DNA of 64,000 nt from Alsobacter sp045348435 (lineage in GTDB: Bacteria > Pseudomonadota > Alphaproteobacteria > Rhizobiales > Beijerinckiaceae): the NCBI RefSeq assembly GCF_045348435.1, contig NZ_CP157484.1, positions 2,914,001-2,978,000 on the forward strand, written 5' to 3'. A program made the position numbers and the translations under genes. This document shows, one piece after another, positions 9,086 to 17,933 of this stretch. Numbering within the stretch: the stretch's first letter is position 1; each line of letters begins with the position of its first letter. The notes below the pieces were generated by a model, which saw only the letters and a program-made list of their open reading frames with translations, was not told the origin of the DNA and did no database searches.

Positions 9086-9121
9086 CGCCGACCGTCCTGT
9101 CGCTAAAAGAGAAAGCCGACC

Positions 9122-9781
9122 TCAGTGGCCGACGATGCGGCGAACGAAGCGCGCCAGCGGCCCGGTGAGCCGTAGCGGCGCGTCCGTGACGGCGAAGCAG
9201 ATGCAGTCCTCGCCTTCGTCGGCCCGGGGGTGGTGGTCGATCTCCGGATCGGCGATCGCGATGTCGCCGCGCATGTAATGCCCCGTCGTATCGCTGAACC
9301 CGCCGCGCAGGACGAGGGTGACCTCGCTGCCCTCATGGGTATGCGACGGAATGGTCTTGCCGGGCTTGATCCAGTACAGGGTCGCCTCTGTCCCGGCCTG
9401 GTCGGGAAGCCGGAACTCGCGCACGCCGGGAAGCTTGAAGCGCCACGGAATGTCGGAGACCCGCTTGCCGGCGACCGCGCAGAGCGGAGGCGGCATCACC
9501 GAGCAGACCGGCGCGGCGGGGCGCGGCTCGACACGCTCCGCGGACTCGAAGATCGCAGCGAGCTTGCGGTCCCGGTCGGCGACCGCGCAGGCCGGCATGT
9601 CCTCGAGAGCCTGGGCCCCGATCTGCTCCATGGCGCGCACGAACGACCGGCTCTCCGGCTTCAGATAGAGATGAGCCGCGACGAGCGAGTGGAGATGAGG
9701 GCTGAGCGTCCCCGCCGCATAGCCGGCGAGCAACTCGTCCAGTCGGGATCCGTTCGGGGCGGCTTCGTCGTTCGGGATCAA
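9122..9781 (-). CDS. ChrR-like anti-sigma/cupin protein with a degenerate zinc site
   Basis: A 219-residue protein resembling ChrR, the zinc anti-sigma factor that holds sigma-E. The N-terminal segment LLAGYAAGTLSP...HSLVAAHLYLKPESRSF matches the ChrR anti-sigma domain, but the H-x3-C-x2-C ligands read H37, K41, S44, and the N-terminal His is absent. The C-terminal cupin domain is intact: H147, H149, E153 and H183/H184 are the second zinc site, followed by CICFAVTDAPLRL as in ChrR. The start is TTG; no other usable start is open upstream in frame. No sigma gene is adjacent: upstream is a promoter region, then divergent alaX. It may be a zinc-independent anti-sigma, a sensor, or a diverged cupin enzyme. 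An SDR follows downstream. Confidence 0.8.
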   Translation of the reverse strand: MIPNDEAAPNGSRLDELLAGYAAGTLSPHLHSLVAAHLYLKPESRSFVRAMEQIGAQALEDMPACAVADRDRKLAAIFESAERVEPRPAAPVCSVMPPPLCAVAGKRVSDIPWRFKLPGVREFRLPDQAGTEATLYWIKPGKTIPSHTHEGSEVTLVLRGGFSDTTGHYMRGDIAIADPEIDHHPRADEGEDCICFAVTDAPLRLTGPLARFVRRIVGH

Positions 9782-9831
9782 GATGGGTCTCGTGTCATGG
9801 GGTCTTCACGTCGGCGTGAAGCACGGTTCAC

Positions 9832-9861
9832 TGTCTACGCGAGAGGCGAAGCCTTGGATCA
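9832..9861 (-). promoter_or_regulatory. candidate ECF-sigma promoter of the ChrR-like gene
   Basis: On the minus strand TGATCC (9856-9861), an 18-base spacer, then TAGACA (9832-9837), about 50 bases before the TTG start at 9781. The layout is the same as at 1858-1887. Having both boundaries of the module under one promoter type suggests a single regulon. Confidence 0.6.
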
Positions 9862-10016
9862 TCCTCGCCGGCTCCGGTCGAGCTGCATGATGCCATGCGG
9901 GCGCGTGCGCCGCGACCAAAACCGGGACCCCAGGGCCGCCCGGCGGCGCAGCCTCTTCCCACGGACGGCCGAACTGGTCTAGCGTCGCCGCCCGAGCCGC
10001 ATTTCATGGACGTTCA

Positions 10017-10730
10017 ATGCCGACCGAATTCCTTTTTAGAGACGATGCTTACCTGCAGTCCTGCGACGCCACGGTGGTGGAGGTGAACGACCGTGGCGGG
10101 ATCGTGCTGGACCGCACCGTCTTTTATCCCACGGGCGGAGGCCAGCCGGGCGACAAGGGTGCGCTCGTGGCCGCCGACGGCTCCGAGATCGCGATCGCGA
10201 CAGCCGTCTATGGCGAAGACAAGTCCACCATCGTGCATGTCCCGGAGGCGGGTTCGACCCTGCCGTCGGTCGGCGACCGCGTGACCGCCAGGATCGACTG
10301 GTCCGTGCGCCTGCCGCGCATGCGCATCCACACCGCGCTTCATCTCTTGACCACCGTGCTGCCCTACCCGGTCACCGGGGGCTCCATCGGCGACGGCGAA
10401 GGCCGCCTCGATTTCGACATCCCCGACGCGGGGCTGGACAAGGATCAGCTGACCGAGGCTCTCGCCAAGGCCGTAGGCCGCAACGCGGACGTGCGGCAGA
10501 GCTGGATCACCGACGCCGAGCTGGAGGCCAATCCGGGCCTGGTCAAGACCATGTCGGTGAAGCCGCCGATGGGATCGGGCCGCGTGCGCCTGATCGAGAT
10601 CGAGGGCCTCGACCTCCAGCCCTGCGGCGGCACCCATGTCGCCAACACGCGCGAGATCGGGACCGTCCTGGTCACCAATATCGAAAAGAAGGGCAAGCAG
10701 AACCGGCGCGTCCGGATCGCGCTCGCCTGA
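10017..10730 (+). CDS. alaX: alanyl-tRNA editing protein AlaX
   Basis: A 237-residue stand-alone editing protein. The zinc site of AlaX/AlaRS editing domains is complete: H105 and H109 in RIHTALHLL, and C203 and H207 in QPCGGTH. TVFYPTGGGQPGDKG near residue 35 is the conserved N-terminal glycine-rich signature. The family hydrolyses mischarged Ser-tRNA(Ala) (and Gly) in trans in the cytosol, lowering mistranslation. A 28-base gap leads into the sulfurtransferase gene, so the two may be co-transcribed. Its promoter must lie in the 235 bases shared with the ChrR-like gene. Confidence 0.94.
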   Translation: MPTEFLFRDDAYLQSCDATVVEVNDRGGIVLDRTVFYPTGGGQPGDKGALVAADGSEIAIATAVYGEDKSTIVHVPEAGSTLPSVGDRVTARIDWSVRLPRMRIHTALHLLTTVLPYPVTGGSIGDGEGRLDFDIPDAGLDKDQLTEALAKAVGRNADVRQSWITDAELEANPGLVKTMSVKPPMGSGRVRLIEIEGLDLQPCGGTHVANTREIGTVLVTNIEKKGKQNRRVRIALA

Positions 10731-10758
10731 CGTCCTCCCCTCCAGAACAGGCGCATCC

Positions 10759-11613
10759 ATGGCGGCCAACCCCGACCTCGTCTCGACCGAATGGCTCGAA
10801 GACCATCTGAGCGCGCCCGACCTCGTCGTGGTGGACGCGTCCTGGTACCTGCCGACGCAGAACCGCGACGCCAAGGCCGAGTATGCGGCGGGCCATATCC
10901 CGGGCGCGGTGCATCTCGACATCGACGAGGTGTCGGACCACGACGACCCCCTGCCCCACATGCTGCCGCGCCCCGAGCCGTTCGCCCGGGCCGTCGGCGC
11001 GCTGGGCATCGGCGACGGCATGCGGATGGTCGTCTATGACGGGTTGGGCCTGTTCTCCGCCCCGCGCGTCTGGTGGATGCTGCGCGCCTTCGGGGCGCGC
11101 GACGTCGCCGTGCTGGAAGGCGGAGCGCCGAAATGGCGGGCCGAGGGGCGCCCCTGGACGGACGAGCCGACCCGCCGTCGCCCGGCGACCTTCACGCCCC
11201 GCTTCGACCATGGCGCGGTGGCCTCCCGCGAGGACATCGCCCGCATGCTGGCGTCCGGCTCGCACCAGGTCGTCGACGCCCGCGCGGCGGACCGGTTCCG
11301 CGGCGACGCGCCCGAGCCGCGGCCGGGTCTGAAGGCCGGCCATATGCCCGGCAGCCTGAACGTGCCCTGGTCCGAGGTGCAATCCAATGGGACGCTGCGG
11401 GCGCCGGACGAGATCCGGGCCGCCTTCGCCAAGGCCGGGGTGGATCTGCAAAGGCCGATCGTCACGACCTGCGGGTCCGGCGTCTCCGCCGCGATCCTGA
11501 CGCTCGCGCTCAACAGCGCCGGCGTGCCGACCCGGACGGTCTATGACGGATCCTGGGCCGAATGGGGCGGGCGCGACGACTGTCCCGTCGCGACGGGAGA
11601 CGCGCGGCGCTAA
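10759..11613 (+). CDS. sseA: 3-mercaptopyruvate sulfurtransferase (two-domain rhodanese)
   Basis: A 284-residue protein with two rhodanese folds. The N-terminal one (VVVDASWYLP, EYAAGHIPGAVHLDID) has no active cysteine, and the C-terminal one carries the loop CGSGVSA with the persulfide cysteine at C238. CGSGV-type loops mark mercaptopyruvate sulfurtransferases rather than thiosulfate enzymes. It moves sulfur from 3-mercaptopyruvate to thiol or cyanide acceptors, linking cysteine breakdown to sulfane-sulfur pools. The ATG at 10759 gives the family-typical start MAANPDLVSTEWLEDHL. The end overlaps the convergent membrane-protein gene by four bases. Confidence 0.93.
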   Translation: MAANPDLVSTEWLEDHLSAPDLVVVDASWYLPTQNRDAKAEYAAGHIPGAVHLDIDEVSDHDDPLPHMLPRPEPFARAVGALGIGDGMRMVVYDGLGLFSAPRVWWMLRAFGARDVAVLEGGAPKWRAEGRPWTDEPTRRRPATFTPRFDHGAVASREDIARMLASGSHQVVDARAADRFRGDAPEPRPGLKAGHMPGSLNVPWSEVQSNGTLRAPDEIRAAFAKAGVDLQRPIVTTCGSGVSAAILTLALNSAGVPTRTVYDGSWAEWGGRDDCPVATGDARR

Positions 11614-12107
11614 AGGGCTCTGCCGGCGAAGCGCCGGGCGGCGCGCCCGGCGAGTAGCAGCGTCACGGCGCTCGCCGCCAGAAGGAGCGGCCCGACCAGC
11701 CGGTCGGTCCCCACGGCCCGCAAGGGGGCGACCGGATCGCCCCAGCCCAGCGCGCGGCAGGGGCACGCGCCTCCGAAAGTGGCCGTCGCCGTGATCAAGG
11801 CGGACCAGAGGACCGTGAATAGCGAAGCGGCGCTCACGGCGGCGCGGGCCGGCGGCGACAGGCCGTAGGGGTCGAGACCGAGCGCGATCCAGCCCACTGC
11901 GAAGAAGGGCAGCGAGGCCAGCGCCCCCACATAGAGCGCGCCGGCCTGGCACTGCCGGCAGTCGACCCACAGGAAGGCCGCGAAGGACACCACCGCGCCC
12001 GCCAGCACGGGCCCGACCGCGGCCCGGCCATGGCGCCAACCGATGCTGGCGAGCACGCCAGCCAGCATCAGGAGCCCAAGTCCCAGGAGAGCGGCGACCG
12101 CCCGCAA
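11610..12107 (-). CDS. small membrane protein with paired cysteines, unknown function
   Basis: A 165-residue protein with four to five hydrophobic segments (about 1-20, 30-48, 55-78, 92-112, 138-155) starting at TTG. Two cysteine pairs, C50-x2-C53 (WVDCRQCQAG) and C115-x-C117 (GGACPCRAL), sit at the ends of membrane segments, which would suit a redox-active or metal-binding role. I do not recognise the family; it faintly recalls small disulfide-linked membrane proteins such as MauE/VKOR-like ones, but no diagnostic motif proves it. It converges on the sulfurtransferase gene and has 22 bases to aapP, which is upstream on the same strand, so read-through from the aap operon is possible. The exact start is uncertain. 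Confidence 0.65.
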   Translation of the reverse strand: MRAVAALLGLGLLMLAGVLASIGWRHGRAAVGPVLAGAVVSFAAFLWVDCRQCQAGALYVGALASLPFFAVGWIALGLDPYGLSPPARAAVSAASLFTVLWSALITATATFGGACPCRALGWGDPVAPLRAVGTDRLVGPLLLAASAVTLLLAGRAARRFAGRAL

Positions 12108-12129
12108 GGCTGCGCCTCCCGCCCGCCGC

Positions 12130-12918
<789 letters not shown>

Positions 12919-12929
12919 GAAGTTCCCCC

Positions 12930-14126
12930 TTACCGTTTGTCTGCGCGCGCCAGGCGGGCTTCCACGCCCCGCGCGTAACGCGACATCAGGTAGCAGCAGA
13001 TGAAGTAGAAGACGGCGGCGTACAGGTATCCGGTGGCCGAGACGGTCGGCGCGCCCCAGGTCGGATCGATGCGGGCCGCCTCGATCGTCTTGAGGAAGTC
13101 GAAGATGCCCACGATGACGACGAGGGTCGTGTCCTTGAACAGCCCGATATAGGTGTTCACGATGTTGGGAATGGTGATCTTCAGCGCCTGCGGCAGGACC
13201 ACCAGGCCCATCATCTGCCAGTAGCTCAGGCCCATCGCCATGGCGCCCTCATACTGCCCGCGCGGGAGCGCCTGCAGGCCGGCGCGCACCACCTCCGCCA
13301 TGTAGGCGGCGGCGAAGAGCGCGATGCCGACGAGCGCGCGCAGCAGCTTGTCGGGCTGCAGGTAGTCCGGCACGAACAGCGGCAGCATCACGCTGGCCAT
13401 GAACAGCACCGTGATGAGCGGTACGCCGCGCACGAACTCGATGAAGATGACGCTGAAGAGCTTGGCCGCCGGCATGGTCGACCGTCGTCCCAGCGCCAGG
13501 ACGATCCCGAGCGGCAGCGACACCACGATGCCCACGGCCGAGCACACGATGGTGACCAGGATGCCGCCCCAGAGATTGGTCTCGATCTTCCGCAATCCGA
13601 ACGCCGGAACGCCGACGAGGAGGACGAAAGACAGGATCGGCAGCAGGATGAAGAAGTAGACGGCGCCGAGGTCGCGGCGCGGCGCCTTCAGGTTCAAGAG
13701 CCACACCACGCCGATGGCCAGCAGCGCGAAGAACACGTTGACGCGCCACCGCTCGGCGACCGGATAGGACCCGTAGGTGAAATAGGCCGCGCGATCCCAG
13801 ATGAAGGCCCAGCAGGCCCCGACCGCGGTCCGCTCCGGCGTGTAGATGCAGACATCGCGGTTGGCGCCCGACCATACCGCGTCGATCAGCACGAAGCGGA
13901 TGAAGGGCGGGATCAGCCAGGCCAGCATGAGCGCGATGACGATGGTGAGCGCGATGTTGACCGGCCCGGTGAACAGATGCTCGCGCATCCACGCCCGGGG
14001 GCCGACCACCGTGGACGGCGGCGGCGAGGGAGCCAACGTCGAGCCGCTGACGAAGGCGGGCCCTGCGGTCTTGCCGGCGGGGGCGCCGGACGGCGCCGGA
14101 AAGGCGGTCGCGTCGGTGGCGGTCAT
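12930..14126 (-). CDS. aapM: general L-amino acid ABC transporter permease AapM
   Basis: A 398-residue inner membrane protein. An N-terminal alanine/proline-rich cytoplasmic stretch (about 1-50) precedes the first membrane helix (NIALTIVIALMLAWLIPPFI). The unusually long periplasmic/N-terminal region compared with simple HisM proteins is typical of AapM. The permease-ATPase coupling loop is visible as EVVRAGLQALPRGQYEGAMAMGLSYWQMMGLVVLPQALKITIPNIVN. It pairs with AapQ to form the channel. It is 10 bases downstream of aapQ and 11 upstream of aapP, consistent with one operon. Confidence 0.94.
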   Translation of the reverse strand: MTATDATAFPAPSGAPAGKTAGPAFVSGSTLAPSPPPSTVVGPRAWMREHLFTGPVNIALTIVIALMLAWLIPPFIRFVLIDAVWSGANRDVCIYTPERTAVGACWAFIWDRAAYFTYGSYPVAERWRVNVFFALLAIGVVWLLNLKAPRRDLGAVYFFILLPILSFVLLVGVPAFGLRKIETNLWGGILVTIVCSAVGIVVSLPLGIVLALGRRSTMPAAKLFSVIFIEFVRGVPLITVLFMASVMLPLFVPDYLQPDKLLRALVGIALFAAAYMAEVVRAGLQALPRGQYEGAMAMGLSYWQMMGLVVLPQALKITIPNIVNTYIGLFKDTTLVVIVGIFDFLKTIEAARIDPTWGAPTVSATGYLYAAVFYFICCYLMSRYARGVEARLARADKR

Positions 14127-14136
14127 GGTCAGCTCC

Positions 14137-15333
14137 TCACCGTTCGACCAGCATCTTGCGGCGATTGTAGATGTTCATGACGAAGGAGGTCCCGAGGCTG
14201 ATCGTGAGATAGACCAGCATGGTGATGCCCACGACCTCGATGGCCTGCCCGGTCTGGTTCAGCACCGTGCCGGTGAACACGTTGGCGAGGTCGGGGTAGC
14301 CCACAAAAACCGCAAGTGACGAGTTTTTGGTCAGGTTCAGATACTGGCTGGTCAGCGGCGGGACGATCACCCGCATGGCCTGCGGGATGATGATCAGCTT
14401 GGTGGTGATCCGCGGCTTCAGCCCCAGCGCGAAGGCGGCCTCGGTCTGGCCGTGCGAGACGGCGAGGATGCCCGCCCGCACCACCTCGGTGATGAAGGCG
14501 CCGGTGTAGATGGTCAGGCCGAACAGCAGCGCTAGGAATTCAGGCTGGATCACCATGCCGCCGGCGATGTTGAACCGGGTCGCCTGCGGATAGTCGAAGG
14601 TGAGCGGGCGTCCCGAAAGGAAGAAGACGACGAGCGGGAGACCGATGACCAGGCCCAGCGTCACCCAGCCGACGGGCGCCTGCTGGCCGGTCTTTTCCTG
14701 GCGCTTGCGGGCCCAGATCCGGTAGGCGATCGCCCCCGCCACGCCGATCGCCAGCGACAGCCAGACGAAGTCGAAGGCCGGCTCAGGGTCCGGCCGGGGC
14801 GAGAACATGCCGCGATTGTTGAGGAAGATCCCGAAGGGGAGCTGGGCGCTGTCGCGCACGCTCGGCAGGGCCTTGAGGACGGCGTTGTACCAGAAGAGCA
14901 GCTGCAGCAGCAGCGGCAGGTTGCGGACGATCTCGACATACCAGCGGGCCACGCCCGAGACGAGGATGTTCTTGGAAAGCCGCGCCACGCCCATGGTGAA
15001 ACCGAGGAGCGTCGCCAGGACGATGCCCACGCCGGCCACCAGCAACGTGTTGATCAGGCCGACCCAGAAGGCCTGGCCATAGGTGCTGTAGCGCTCGGAA
15101 TAGTCGATCATCGACTGGCTGATCGGGAATCCGGCGAGGTTGTGCCAGAAGCCGAGGCCGGTCGCGATGTTCTGCCGTCGCAGGTTCTCCATCGCGTTGC
15201 TGGCCGCCACCCAGACCAGGAAGGCGACGAACAGGCACAACAGAAGCTGGAACACGACGCTGCGAACACGCGGGTCGTACAGAGGCGACACTTTCGGCCG
15301 CCCGGGAGCGACCTCGACTTGACCCGTTGACAT
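14137..15333 (-). CDS. aapQ: general L-amino acid ABC transporter permease AapQ
   Basis: A 398-residue membrane protein. The start MSTGQVEVAPGRPKVSPLYDPRVRSVVFQ matches the AapQ N-terminus; a GTG five codons upstream (15348) is an alternative. The coupling loop EVVRAGILAVSHGQTEAAFALGLKPRITTKLIIIPQAMRVIVPPLTSQYLNLTKNSSLA is of the HisMQ type. It forms the transmembrane pore with AapM and receives amino acids from AapJ. The gap to aapJ upstream is about 98 bases, longer than the other gaps, which is where processing or attenuation between the abundant binding protein and the permeases commonly occurs. Confidence 0.94.
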   Translation of the reverse strand: MSTGQVEVAPGRPKVSPLYDPRVRSVVFQLLLCLFVAFLVWVAASNAMENLRRQNIATGLGFWHNLAGFPISQSMIDYSERYSTYGQAFWVGLINTLLVAGVGIVLATLLGFTMGVARLSKNILVSGVARWYVEIVRNLPLLLQLLFWYNAVLKALPSVRDSAQLPFGIFLNNRGMFSPRPDPEPAFDFVWLSLAIGVAGAIAYRIWARKRQEKTGQQAPVGWVTLGLVIGLPLVVFFLSGRPLTFDYPQATRFNIAGGMVIQPEFLALLFGLTIYTGAFITEVVRAGILAVSHGQTEAAFALGLKPRITTKLIIIPQAMRVIVPPLTSQYLNLTKNSSLAVFVGYPDLANVFTGTVLNQTGQAIEVVGITMLVYLTISLGTSFVMNIYNRRKMLVER

Positions 15334-15431
15334 GACCCTGTTCCCCACTCGCGATAGCCTGAAGCAAGCGTCGTTCCACCTGCGGCTATCGATGGCGGAG
15401 CGCGGTTGATCCGCGCCCCGCCCGTCTCAGA

Positions 15432-16451
15432 TCAGCGGATCGGCGGAGCGTATTGCAGGCCGCCCTTGTTCCACAGCGCGTTGAGGCCGCGCTTGATCTT
15501 CAGGGGCGAACCCTGGCCGACGGTGCGCTCGAAGCTCTCGCCGTAATTGCCGACGAGCTTGATGACGCGATAGGCCCAATCGTTGCTGAGGCCGAGCGCC
15601 TCGCCGAACTTGCCTTCCGTCCCGAGCAGACGCTTGATGTCCGGGTTGTCGGACTTCAGCATCGAATCGACGTTCTTCTGGTCGACGCCGAGCTCCTCGG
15701 CCGTGAGCTGGGCGTAGCCGACCCATTTCACGATGTCGAACCACTGGTCGTCGCCATGCCGGACGGCCGGCCCGAGCGGCTCCTTGGAGATGATCTCCGG
15801 CAGAACCAGATGCTCGTCGGGCTGGGCGAGACGCAGGCGCTCGGCGTAGAGGCCGGAGGCGTCCGTCGTGAACGCGTCGCAGCGGCCGGCCTCATAGGCC
15901 TTCAGAGTCTCGTCCGAGCTCGCGAAGGTCACCGACTTCAGCTGGATCTTGTTGGCGCGGAAATAGTCGGCGAGGTTCAGCTCGGTCGTGGTGCCCTGCT
16001 GCACGCAGACGGACGCGCCGTTGAGCTCGAGCGCCGAGGCGACCTTCAGGCTCTTGCGAACCATGAAGCCCTGGCCGTCATAATAGTTGATGCCGGTGAA
16101 GTTCAGGCCCAGCGACGTGTCGCGCGAGATCGTCCAGGTCGTGTTGCGGACGAGGACGTCCACCTCTCCGGACTGCAGCGCCGTGAAGCGGTCCTTGGCC
16201 GAGAGCGGCACGAACTTGACCTTGGTCGCGTCGTTGAGCACCGCGGCCGCGATGGCGCGGCAGAACTCGACGTCGAGGCCGGTCCAGTTGCCCTGGGCGT
16301 CAGGCTGGCCGAATCCGGCGAGGCCGGTATTGGAGCCGCACTGCAAAAAGCCCTTCTGCTTGACGTTGTCCAATGTACCGGCGGACGCCGATCCGGCGAC
16401 CAGCGCCGCGACGGCGCCGAACGCCGCCGATACGAAGAGATTGGTTCTCAT
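15432..16451 (-). CDS. aapJ: general L-amino acid ABC transporter, periplasmic binding protein
   Basis: A 339-residue exported binding protein. The signal peptide MRTNLFVSAAFGAVAALVAGSASA precedes GTLDNVKQKGFLQCGSNTGLAGF, the AapJ mature start. NWTGLDVEFCRAIAAAVL and VDVLVRNTTWTISRDTSLGLNF are typical of the amino-acid SBP_bac_3 fold. The start is chosen at the ATG with GGGAGCAC upstream; the longer frame would add 36 non-conserved residues before the signal peptide. It binds many L-amino acids in the periplasm for AapQMP. Divergent from metC across about 267 bases. Confidence 0.95.
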   Translation of the reverse strand: MRTNLFVSAAFGAVAALVAGSASAGTLDNVKQKGFLQCGSNTGLAGFGQPDAQGNWTGLDVEFCRAIAAAVLNDATKVKFVPLSAKDRFTALQSGEVDVLVRNTTWTISRDTSLGLNFTGINYYDGQGFMVRKSLKVASALELNGASVCVQQGTTTELNLADYFRANKIQLKSVTFASSDETLKAYEAGRCDAFTTDASGLYAERLRLAQPDEHLVLPEIISKEPLGPAVRHGDDQWFDIVKWVGYAQLTAEELGVDQKNVDSMLKSDNPDIKRLLGTEGKFGEALGLSNDWAYRVIKLVGNYGESFERTVGQGSPLKIKRGLNALWNKGGLQYAPPIR

Positions 16452-16718
16452 CTGAAAAGTGCTCCCACTCCGGATTAATCGCCCCTGTTCAGGGGTCTGT
16501 ATGCGGCGCAGCATGCGTTCATACGACGTCCTCGCATGGCCGGCATGTTCCCATCTCATTTGACTTTCGGCGAGCGGTCAAGGGCTTAACAGGCGTCGCG
16601 CCGCCGATCCCCGGACGAGGGGCCGCGCCGCCCTCCAAGGCGCGCCGGGACTTGACGGACGACGCCGCCGCTGGCCCATTGCGCGCCAAGCCCTCCGACC
16701 ACCTCATGGACTTTCCGC

Positions 16719-17906
16719 ATGAAGAAGCTCTCGCCCGAAGACCAGGCGCGTCTTGGCTCCCGGACCCGCCTCGTTCACGCCGGGCGCGACCCTTCCGAGC
16801 AGTTCGGCTTCGTCAATACGCCGATCTACCGCGGCTCCACGGTTCTCTATCCCACCTTCGACGACATCAAGCACCGTCGGGGCCGGTTCTCCTACGGCAC
16901 GAAGGGCACGCCCACGATCGAGGCGCTCGAGACCGCCTGGAGCGATCTGGCCGGCGCCGCCGGGACCGTGCTGCTGCCCTCCGGCCTCGCCGCCGTGGCG
17001 ATCGCGCTGCAGTCCTGCCTCAAGGCGGGCGACCACCTGCTCGTCACGGATTCGGCCTATCAGCCGGCCCGCACCTTCTGCAACGGGTTCCTGGCCCGCT
17101 ACGGCGTGGAGACGACCTATTACGACCCCGCCCTCGGCGCGGACATCGAGCGGCTCTTCAAGCCGAACACGGCGGCGGTGCTGACGGAATCGCCCGGCTC
17201 GCAGTCCTTCGAGATGCAGGACATCCCGGCCATCGCCGAGGCCGCGCACCGGCGCGACATCTGCGTCGTCATGGACAACACCTGGGCGACGCCGCTGTTC
17301 TTCCCGCCGCACGCCAGGGGCGTGGACATCGCCATCGAGGCGGGCACGAAATACCTGTCGGGCGGTTCGGACCTTCTCCTCGGCATGGTCTCGGCCAACG
17401 AGACGTGGTTTCCGCATGTCAGGCGCATGTTCGACCTGATCGCCCCCTGCGCCGGCCCCGAGGACGTCTTTCTCGGGCTGCGCGGCCTGCGCACCATGGA
17501 GTTGCGCCTCCGGGAGCACGAGAAGCAGGCGCTCGAGATGGCGCGCTGGCTGCGGGACCGGCCGGAGGTGGAGCAGGTGCTCCATCCCGCGCTGGAGACC
17601 TGCCCGGGCCACGAGATCTGGAAGCGGGACTATCTGGGCTCGTCCGGCCTGTTCTCGATCATTCTGAAGCCCGCCTCGGATAGGGCTCTGGCCGCGATGC
17701 TGGACGATCTCCAGCTGTTCGGCATGGGCTTCAGCTGGGGCGGCTTCGAGAGCCTCGTCGTCCCGTTCGACTGCTCGTCCTACCGCACCGTCACGCAGTG
17801 GCGGCCGTCCGGCCCGGCCCTGCGCTTCCATATCGGGCTGGAGAACCTCGACGACCTCAAGGCCGATCTCGACGCCGGCTTCGCCCGGCTTCGCGCGGCG
17901 CTCTGA
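16719..17906 (+). CDS. metC: cystathionine beta-lyase
   Basis: A 395-residue PLP enzyme. TRLVHAGRDPSEQFGFVNTPIYRGSTVLYP is the MetC N-terminus, DNTWATPLFFPPHARGVDIAIEAGTKYLSGGSD includes the PLP aspartate and Schiff-base lysine, and RFHIGLEN is the substrate carboxylate arginine region. It cleaves cystathionine to homocysteine, pyruvate and ammonia in methionine biosynthesis. It lies divergent to aapJ, the arrangement known in rhizobia. A related but distinct PLP enzyme of the same superfamily lies at 25965-27269, with different neighbours. Confidence 0.94.
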   Translation: MKKLSPEDQARLGSRTRLVHAGRDPSEQFGFVNTPIYRGSTVLYPTFDDIKHRRGRFSYGTKGTPTIEALETAWSDLAGAAGTVLLPSGLAAVAIALQSCLKAGDHLLVTDSAYQPARTFCNGFLARYGVETTYYDPALGADIERLFKPNTAAVLTESPGSQSFEMQDIPAIAEAAHRRDICVVMDNTWATPLFFPPHARGVDIAIEAGTKYLSGGSDLLLGMVSANETWFPHVRRMFDLIAPCAGPEDVFLGLRGLRTMELRLREHEKQALEMARWLRDRPEVEQVLHPALETCPGHEIWKRDYLGSSGLFSIILKPASDRALAAMLDDLQLFGMGFSWGGFESLVVPFDCSSYRTVTQWRPSGPALRFHIGLENLDDLKADLDAGFARLRAAL

Positions 17907-17933
17907 CGGGAGCCGCGCCGGCCGCAATCCCGC

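Noticed and set aside
9782..10016. A sigma factor gene next to the ChrR-like gene
   Set aside because: No open frame with sigma region 2 or 4 motifs exists in the upstream spacer, and the next gene is divergent alaX.
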